Source: Chromatiales bacterium
Lineage (GTDB): Bacteria > Pseudomonadota > Gammaproteobacteria > Chromatiales > Chromatiaceae
DNA length: 5,740 bases
Assembly: GCA_022360595.1 (NCBI GenBank)
Contig: JAKSCN010000602.1
Span: 1-5,740 of the forward strand
Reading direction: 5' to 3'
Shown here: one piece after another, positions 1 through 4,184 of the stretch
Layout of the letters: each line of letters begins with the position of its first letter
Position numbering within the stretch: position 1 is the first letter of the stretch
Notes under the pieces: generated by a model
What the model was told of the DNA's origin: nothing
Database searches by the model: none
Seen by the model: only the letters and a program-made list of their open reading frames with translations
Position numbers and translations under genes: made by a program

Positions 1-60
1 AAAACCAAGGTCCAATCTCTTTCTGTCAGCACCGGGGAGAATCACAGTGGCACTGCTTGA
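1..60 (+). CDS. Possible 3' end of preceding gene (Liv-type permease?), partial
   Basis: Reading from base 1, frame 1 stays open for 19 codons and ends with TGA at 58-60, 14 bases into the next gene. The encoded tail (KTKVQSLSVSTGENHSGTA) is hydrophilic and has no recognisable motif. By analogy with the 11-bp overlap between the next two genes, and because livM-type permease genes commonly precede livG, this could be the cytoplasmic C-terminus of the permease. That identity rests on gene order alone. Another frame (frame 3) is also open here, so the call is weak. Confidence 0.25.
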   Translation, partial: KTKVQSLSVSTGENHSGTA

Positions 61-820
61 GGTCAACGAACTCACTAAGGCCTTTGGCGGCGTTACCGCC
101 ATTGCCGATCTGCACTTTGATGTGCCGGAAAACCAGGTCTACTCGGTCATTGGCCCAAATGGCGCCGGCAAAACCACCCTATTCAACATGCTTTCAGGGA
201 TCTATGTCCCGGATGAAGGGAGTATCCGCTTTTTTGGCGAAGAGATTATCGGCAAACAGCCCCATAGCGTTGCCGAGATGGGTGTCTCGCGCACCTTTCA
301 GAACCTGCAGCTCTTCTTCAACATGACGGTGCTGGATAACGTCGCAGTGGGCTGTCACCTGCGCACCGATAGCGGGCTGTTCAGCAGCGCCCTACGCTTG
401 CCCAGTGTACGCAAGGAAGAGAAACAAGCACGACAATGGGCTGAAGAGGCGCTCGCCTTCTGCGGGCTGGATCAATATAAGCACCATGATGCGGGTTCAT
501 TGCCCTACGGTGTTCTCAAACGCATCGAGATCGCTCGGGCGCTGGCCGTGCAACCGAAACTGCTGTTGATGGACGAACCGGCCGCCGGGCTGAACGATAC
601 CGAGACCCTGGAGATGCGCAGTTTGATCCGCCGCATCAGTGAGGCGGGTATCACCGTCCTCTTGGTCGAGCACAACATGGGACTGGTAATGCAGGTCTCC
701 GACCAGGTTCTGGTGATCGAATATGGCAGCCGTCTGGCCGAAGGCACGCCGGAAGAGATCCAGAACAATCCAAAAGTGATCGAAGCTTACTTGGGCGGGG
801 AGGTGCAGTATGCCGTCTGA
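47..820 (+). CDS. livG: Branched-chain/aromatic-type ABC importer ATPase, LivG family
   Basis: This is one of the two cytoplasmic ATPases that power a hydrophobic-amino-acid-type (HAAT) importer, working with LivF, two permeases and a periplasmic binding protein. The 257 residues match the usual LivG length. Visible motifs are Walker A GPNGAGKTT (36-44), Q-loop Q85 in a LivG-typical SRTFQNLQLF context, signature LPYG at 152-155 followed by VLKRIEIARAL, Walker B LLLMDEP (172-178) with catalytic E177, and H-loop H209 in LLVEHN. The GTG start at 47 is chosen because GGGGAGA (34-40) lies 6 bases upstream and the protein then begins at the normal N-terminus. The frame is open further upstream, but no better start is seen. 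Its end overlaps livF by 11 bp, implying translational coupling. The signature has V-L where relatives usually carry a Gln, and the D-loop reads GLNDTE rather than the common GMNP-type. Substrate cannot be read from the ATPase; the linked genes suggest an aromatic acid or amino acid. The symbol denotes family, not proven leucine transport. Confidence 0.93.
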   Translation: MALLEVNELTKAFGGVTAIADLHFDVPENQVYSVIGPNGAGKTTLFNMLSGIYVPDEGSIRFFGEEIIGKQPHSVAEMGVSRTFQNLQLFFNMTVLDNVAVGCHLRTDSGLFSSALRLPSVRKEEKQARQWAEEALAFCGLDQYKHHDAGSLPYGVLKRIEIARALAVQPKLLLMDEPAAGLNDTETLEMRSLIRRISEAGITVLLVEHNMGLVMQVSDQVLVIEYGSRLAEGTPEEIQNNPKVIEAYLGGEVQYAV

Positions 821-1535
821 TCAGCCACTCCTTCAGGTTGAGGGGCTCTGCTCCCACTATGGGCCTATCCAGGCACTGTTCGATATCTCTCTGGAGGTCA
901 ACCCAGGTGAATTGGTGGCGATAGTCGGCGCCAATGGCGCCGGTAAGACCACCCTGCTGCACACCCTCTCGAATGTGCACAAAGCGAGCAGCGGCAGTAT
1001 TCGGTTTGATGGCCAGGAGATCAGTCGTCTGGCCGCCCACAAAATCGTCCAGGCCGGTGTCTGCCACGTACCCGAAGGACGTCAGGTGTTCGCACCATTG
1101 AGTGTCGATGATAATCTGCGCCTGGGCGCCTACAGCCAACGTAAGGACAAGGCCTGGTTGGACGCGGAGCTGGATAACATCTACGAGCTCTTCCCGATCC
1201 TCCATGAAAAATCAGAACAGGCAGCAGGCACCCTCTCCGGAGGCCAGCAGCAGATGTTGGCCATCGGCCGTGCCCTGCTTGGACGCCCCAAGTTGCTTCT
1301 GCTGGACGAGCCCTCCATGGGTCTCGCCCCACTGCTGGTGGAGGAGATCTTCCGAGTCATCCAGACCCTGAACGAAAAAGGCGTCACCATTCTACTAGTC
1401 GAGCAGAACGCCCGTGCCGCATTAGGCATTGCCAATCGCGGCTATGTGCTGGAGACCGGCAAGGTAGTGCTCTCAGCCAGTGCGGAGGAGCTGCTCAATG
1501 ACGAAGCGGTACGCCGCGCCTACCTGGGATATTAG
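810..1535 (+). CDS. livF: Branched-chain/aromatic-type ABC importer ATPase, LivF family
   Basis: This is the second ATPase of the same importer, 241 residues, close to the normal LivF length. Motifs are Walker A GANGAGKTT (40-48), the LivF-typical HVPEGRQVF (86-94) where the Q-loop falls, a canonical signature LSGGQQQMLAIGRAL (142-156), Walker B LLLLDEP (162-168) with catalytic E167, and D-loop SMGLAP (169-174). The switch position reads LLVEQN, so Gln199 replaces the usual H-loop His. That is a normal family trait of LivF and implies unequal ATP sites in the LivG-LivF dimer. The ATG at 810 lies inside the end of livG, 5 bases after GGGGAGGT (797-804), a strong ribosome binding site. The protein ends in AYLGY, typical of the family. 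The TAG stop (1533-1535) is embedded in a long inverted repeat. The shared Walker A region and fold show it is a paralogue of livG. Confidence 0.94.
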   Translation: MPSDQPLLQVEGLCSHYGPIQALFDISLEVNPGELVAIVGANGAGKTTLLHTLSNVHKASSGSIRFDGQEISRLAAHKIVQAGVCHVPEGRQVFAPLSVDDNLRLGAYSQRKDKAWLDAELDNIYELFPILHEKSEQAAGTLSGGQQQMLAIGRALLGRPKLLLLDEPSMGLAPLLVEEIFRVIQTLNEKGVTILLVEQNARAALGIANRGYVLETGKVVLSASAEELLNDEAVRRAYLGY

Positions 1536-1558
1536 GGCCTGTGCACACAGGCCCTAAT
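1531..1558 (+). terminator. Hairpin overlapping the livF stop codon, terminator-like
   Basis: ATTAGGGCCTGTG (1531-1543) and CACAGGCCCTAAT (1546-1558) are perfect reverse complements, 13 bp each, separated by only CA. In RNA this would fold as a GC-rich stem of about 11 bp with a small loop. The livF stop codon lies in the left arm. It is followed by TCAGTTAGTTAAT rather than a clean T-run, so it is not a textbook intrinsic terminator. It may end the transporter transcript weakly, protect its 3' end, or serve as a processing site. The palindrome is seen directly; its function is inferred. Confidence 0.5.
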
Positions 1559-1601
1559 CAGTTAGTTAATAGAGACAACATCAGCAACAGGAACTGAAGC
1601 C

Positions 1602-2252
1602 ATGTACGTTGCCCAGATCATGACCCCAACACCCGACGTCGCCACCGGCGATATGAAGCTGAGCCACGCCGCCCAGTTGATGCGTGAAAACAACCGTCGC
1701 TTCCTGCCGGTGGTCGATGACCAGCAGAAATTAATTGGTCTGTTGACTCACCGTGAGATGTCTCAGGCCGAGCCGTCGGCCATCACCACCCTCTCGGTGG
1801 GTGAGGTCAACTACCTCACCTCCAAGATCACCGTCAGTCAGATCATGCAGCAGCAGCCGGTCTCTTGCTGTGCAGACACTTTGGTCGAGGAGGCGGGCCG
1901 CCTAATGCGGGAAAACCGCGCCGGTTGTCTGCCGGTGCTGGAGAGCGGCAAACTGGTTGGCATCATTACTGAAACAGATCTTCTCGACTTCTTCCTCGAT
2001 ATCACCGGCTGTAACCTTCCAGACAGCGCCCGCATCGAAGTCCATCTTGAGGACAGCAAAGGCAATCTGGGCGATTTTCTCGATCATATCAATGAGTTGG
2101 GCGGTTATATCGCCACCGTTGTCTCCCCTATCTCTCCTGATAAAACGGGAAAACGCATCGTTATCGTACGTTATCGTGCTGATGATCCAGTAGCTCTAGA
2201 TCGCCGTTTAGGAGAGCTTGGCTACGAGCTTATCACTGAAAAACTCCCCTAA
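1602..2252 (+). CDS. Tandem CBS-domain protein with C-terminal ACT-like domain (AcuB-like)
   Basis: This is a soluble 216-residue regulator or sensor with no catalytic motif. CBS domain 1 covers about residues 1-57 (opening VAQIMTPTPDVAT, with RRFLPVVDD and LIGLLTHREM at 44-53). CBS domain 2 covers about 77-134 (VSQIMQQQPV, AGCLPVLESGKLVGIITETDLL). Paired CBS domains usually form a Bateman module that binds adenine nucleotides. Residues about 143-215 (RIEVHLEDSKGNLGDFLDHI, then a GGYIATVVS strand and a C-terminal DDPVALDRRLGELGYEL helix region) look like an ACT domain, which often binds amino acids. CBS-CBS-ACT is the layout of AcuB. The ATG at 1602 follows AGGA (1589-1592) by 9 bases and starts directly at CBS1. 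The gene stands 66 bp after livF and 84 bp before paaI, all on one strand. Its placement suggests it senses energy charge or an aromatic ligand for this pathway, but no partner is evident. Family assignment is firm; ligand and target are unknown. Confidence 0.88.
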   Translation: MYVAQIMTPTPDVATGDMKLSHAAQLMRENNRRFLPVVDDQQKLIGLLTHREMSQAEPSAITTLSVGEVNYLTSKITVSQIMQQQPVSCCADTLVEEAGRLMRENRAGCLPVLESGKLVGIITETDLLDFFLDITGCNLPDSARIEVHLEDSKGNLGDFLDHINELGGYIATVVSPISPDKTGKRIVIVRYRADDPVALDRRLGELGYELITEKLP

Positions 2253-2275
2253 AATCAGGGTTATAAAACTGATTT
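2252..2275 (+). repeat. AT-rich inverted repeat after the CBS gene (operator or weak hairpin)
   Basis: AAATCAG (2252-2258) and CTGATTT (2269-2275) form a perfect 7-bp inverted repeat around a 10-base centre (GGTTATAAAA). It begins on the last base of the CBS gene stop codon. It could be a weak 3' hairpin, with a T7 run further on at 2294-2300. It could also be a dimeric regulator site, since it would lie roughly 60-80 bases upstream of the predicted start of the paaI transcript. I do not recognise it as a known operator. Confidence 0.35.
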
Positions 2276-2327
2276 AGCTCAAAAAAACCACAATTTTTTT
2301 GTTGCAGCGCAAAGAAATGATTACAAT
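2276..2327 (+). promoter_or_regulatory. Candidate sigma70-like promoter for paaI-paaK-iorA with upstream A/T tracts
   Basis: TTGTTG (2299-2304) and TACAAT (2322-2327) are separated by exactly 17 bases. They match the -35 consensus at 3 of 6 positions and the -10 consensus at 5 of 6. Upstream lie A7 (2281-2287) and T7 (2294-2300) tracts, which could act as an UP-like element or bend the DNA. Initiation about 6-8 bases past the -10 element would fall at roughly 2333-2335, only 2-4 bases before the paaI ATG. This is the most AT-rich stretch of the window. The motif match is seen; promoter activity is inferred. Confidence 0.5.
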
Positions 2328-2336
2328 TACGCCCCC

Positions 2337-2780
2337 ATGACAGGTGAATTACAGCAACAGGCGGAGTCAATCGGCCGCTGGATGGCCGAGCACGACCGCT
2401 ATGCGCGTCTGTTGGGAATGGAGCTTGAAGCGGTCAAACTTGGCTTTTGTCAAATCGGCATGACCGTCACTGATGATATGCTCAACTCGGTTGGTATGAC
2501 ACATGGCGGAGTCACTTTTGGTTTAGCCGATTTTGCTTTTGCCGTGGCCTCCAACTCCCACGGCAATGTGGCGGTTGGTCTCAATGCACAGATCAACTAC
2601 CCGGCCGCCAGCCAGAAAGGTGACCGGCTAACCGCCGTGGCAAGAGAAGAGAATAAAACAGGGCGCACCGGGCTATACACCATAGAGGTGCGCCGCCAAA
2701 CAGGTGAACTGGTTGCCCTGTTCACCGGCACCGTATTCCGGCGCTCCGATACCATGATCGACTGGATGAACAGGGACTAA
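2337..2780 (+). CDS. paaI: PaaI-type hotdog-fold acyl-CoA thioesterase
   Basis: This is a cytoplasmic thioesterase of 147 residues (E. coli PaaI has 140) that hydrolyses aryl-acetyl-CoA or hydroxylated derivatives to free acid and CoA. In the aerobic Paa pathway it rescues trapped CoA. The core hotdog signature is clear: MLNSVGMTHGG (48-58), then FGLADFAFAVASNS (61-74), with H56-G57-G58 and the catalytic-type Asp65 in LAD. KTGRTGLYTIEV and LVALFTGTVFR follow, as in PaaI. The ATG at 2337 is the only usual start codon after the upstream in-frame stop. It gives an N-terminal helix of the expected length before LLGMEL. Unusually, no Shine-Dalgarno precedes it (the six bases before are GCCCCC), and a promoter-like -10 sits 9 bases upstream, so the mRNA may be leaderless. 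paaK follows after 14 bp. The family is certain to hotdog/PaaI level; the exact thioester is inferred from the neighbours. Confidence 0.9.
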   Translation: MTGELQQQAESIGRWMAEHDRYARLLGMELEAVKLGFCQIGMTVTDDMLNSVGMTHGGVTFGLADFAFAVASNSHGNVAVGLNAQINYPAASQKGDRLTAVAREENKTGRTGLYTIEVRRQTGELVALFTGTVFRRSDTMIDWMNRD

Positions 2781-2794
2781 ACAGAGGGGTACAT

Positions 2795-4096
2795 ATGATT
2801 CTGCACACAGATTTGGAAACACTACCCAGGGAAGAGCTGGAAGCGCTTCAGCTTAAACGGCTGCAACGCACGGTTGAGCGCTGCTACCATACCGTCAAAT
2901 TCTACCGCGATGCGATGGATGAGCTGGGTGTCACGCCAAATCACATCAAAACCCTGCAGGACGTTCGTCATCTCCCCTACACCAAGAAAGAGCATCTGCG
3001 CGAAAACTACCCCTTCGGCCTGTTTGCCGTGCCTAACGAGCAGGTTGTGCGAGTGCACGCCTCCTCCGGCACCACCGGTAAACCAACAGTTGTGGGTTAC
3101 ACCAAGCGCGATATCAACACCTGGGCCCAACTGGTAGCCCGCTGTCTCTCCGCCGCGGGTTTGCGCCCGGGCGATCGCTTGCACAACGCCTACGGCTACG
3201 GGCTGTTCACTGGTGGTCTGGGACTGCACTATGGCGGTGAGGAGCTGGGTGTTATGACCACTCCCATGTCAGGCGGCCAAACCCAGAAACAGATCATGCT
3301 ACTCCAGGACTTTGCTCCAACGGCTATTAGCTGCACCCCTTCATATGCTCTCAATCTGGCTGAAGCGGCTGAAGAGATGGGCGTCGATATTCGCAAACTG
3401 CCTCTTAAAATAGGAGTCCACGGCGCTGAGCCCTGGACCGAAGAGATGCGCTACGAGATCGAATCACGCCTGGGCATCGATGCGGTGGATATCTATGGCC
3501 TCTCCGAAGTGATGGGCCCTGGCGTCGGCAACGAGTGTATCGAGGCGAAAAACGGGCTGCACATCTGGGAAGACCACTTCCTGGTCGAGTGCGTCGATGT
3601 TGATACAGGCAAGCCACTGCCTTATGGCGAAGAGGGTGAAATTGTCTTCACCTCGCTGACCAAAGAGGCCTTCCCGATTATTCGCTATCGCACCCGCGAT
3701 ATCTCGGTACTCGATCCGGCTCCTTGTAAGTGTGGCCGTACCCATGTGCGCATGCGCCGTATCACTGGCCGCAGCGACGATATGCTGATTATTCGCGGCG
3801 TCAACGTCTTCCCGTCACAGGTGGAGTCGATTCTGATGCAGAGCGAAACCCTCTCTCCTTTCTATCAGATTGAGGTCTACCGTGAAGGCAACCTCGACCA
3901 CATGGTGGTCAATGTCGAAGGCAGCCCACCGCTGATGGAGCAGCCGGAAGAGACCCAACAGCGGGTGGCACAGAAGCTGGTGCGTGACATCAAGGACTTT
4001 ATCGGCGTCTCCTGTAACGTAAACATCAAAGGCGTGGGTGACATCCCCCGCTCAGAGGGCAAAGCGGTGCGTGTCATCGACCACCGTAAGAAATAA
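2795..4096 (+). CDS. paaK: Phenylacetate-CoA ligase (AMP-forming)
   Basis: This 433-residue enzyme, the normal PaaK length, converts phenylacetate (or a related arylacetate), ATP and CoA to the CoA thioester, AMP and PPi. Motifs seen in order are the N-terminal LPREELEALQLKRL (10-23), phosphate-binding loop ASSGTTGKP (89-97), GAEPW (210-214), the adenylate-contacting YGLSEVMGPG (234-243), YRTRD (298-302), a CKCG motif (311-314), the hinge region GRSDDMLIIRGVNVFPSQVE (325-344), and the C-terminal lysine K423 in PRSEGKAVRV, the adenylation-type lysine. Every key motif of the family is present and intact. The ATG at 2795 follows GAGGGG (2784-2789) by 5 bases. It is co-transcribed with paaI (14-bp gap). 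IorA, which makes the same kind of product from arylpyruvate, follows after 88 bp. Substrate preference (phenylacetate, indoleacetate, hydroxyphenylacetate) cannot be settled from the sequence. Confidence 0.96.
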   Translation: MILHTDLETLPREELEALQLKRLQRTVERCYHTVKFYRDAMDELGVTPNHIKTLQDVRHLPYTKKEHLRENYPFGLFAVPNEQVVRVHASSGTTGKPTVVGYTKRDINTWAQLVARCLSAAGLRPGDRLHNAYGYGLFTGGLGLHYGGEELGVMTTPMSGGQTQKQIMLLQDFAPTAISCTPSYALNLAEAAEEMGVDIRKLPLKIGVHGAEPWTEEMRYEIESRLGIDAVDIYGLSEVMGPGVGNECIEAKNGLHIWEDHFLVECVDVDTGKPLPYGEEGEIVFTSLTKEAFPIIRYRTRDISVLDPAPCKCGRTHVRMRRITGRSDDMLIIRGVNVFPSQVESILMQSETLSPFYQIEVYREGNLDHMVVNVEGSPPLMEQPEETQQRVAQKLVRDIKDFIGVSCNVNIKGVGDIPRSEGKAVRVIDHRKK

Positions 4097-4103
4097 GGGA
4101 CTA

Positions 4104-4160
4104 GCCGCCCAATATGGGCAACAAGATTTAACATTGGCGGCGGACTATTGGATACCCGCC
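4104..4160 (+). promoter_or_regulatory. paaK-iorA spacer with competing inverted repeats
   Basis: GCCGCCCAAT (4104-4113) can pair with ATTGGCGGC (4133-4141), giving a 9-bp stem with one bulged C and a 19-base loop. The right arm belongs to GGCGGCGG (4136-4143), which can instead pair through GGCGG with CCGCC at 4156-4160. The two folds are mutually exclusive when fully formed. They lie between the paaK stop and the iorA ribosome binding site at 4172-4178. No T-run follows, so it is not a plain terminator. An RNA processing site or attenuator setting the paaK to iorA ratio is possible. The pairing is seen; the function is speculative. Confidence 0.3.
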
Positions 4161-4184
4161 CGAACAGAACCAGAGGTGACAACA

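Noticed and set aside
165..960. Near-repeat of about 20 bases around GGCGCCGG in livG and livF
   Set aside because: It encodes the Walker A loop in both paralogues; similarity is due to shared protein function, not a DNA repeat element.
651..1205. Long antisense open frame (184 codons) across the livG-livF junction
   Set aside because: It lies wholly opposite two strongly supported ATPase genes, has no recognisable motif, and its openness follows from codon bias of the sense genes.
810..1535. Gln199 in place of the H-loop His in LivF as a possible inactivating mutation
   Set aside because: LLVEQN is the usual LivF family sequence, so it is a normal trait rather than damage.
1559..1601. Possible promoter directly before the CBS gene (TTAGTTAAT as a -10)
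   Set aside because: No acceptable -35 lies at proper spacing; that position falls inside the palindrome. The gene may be read through from livF.
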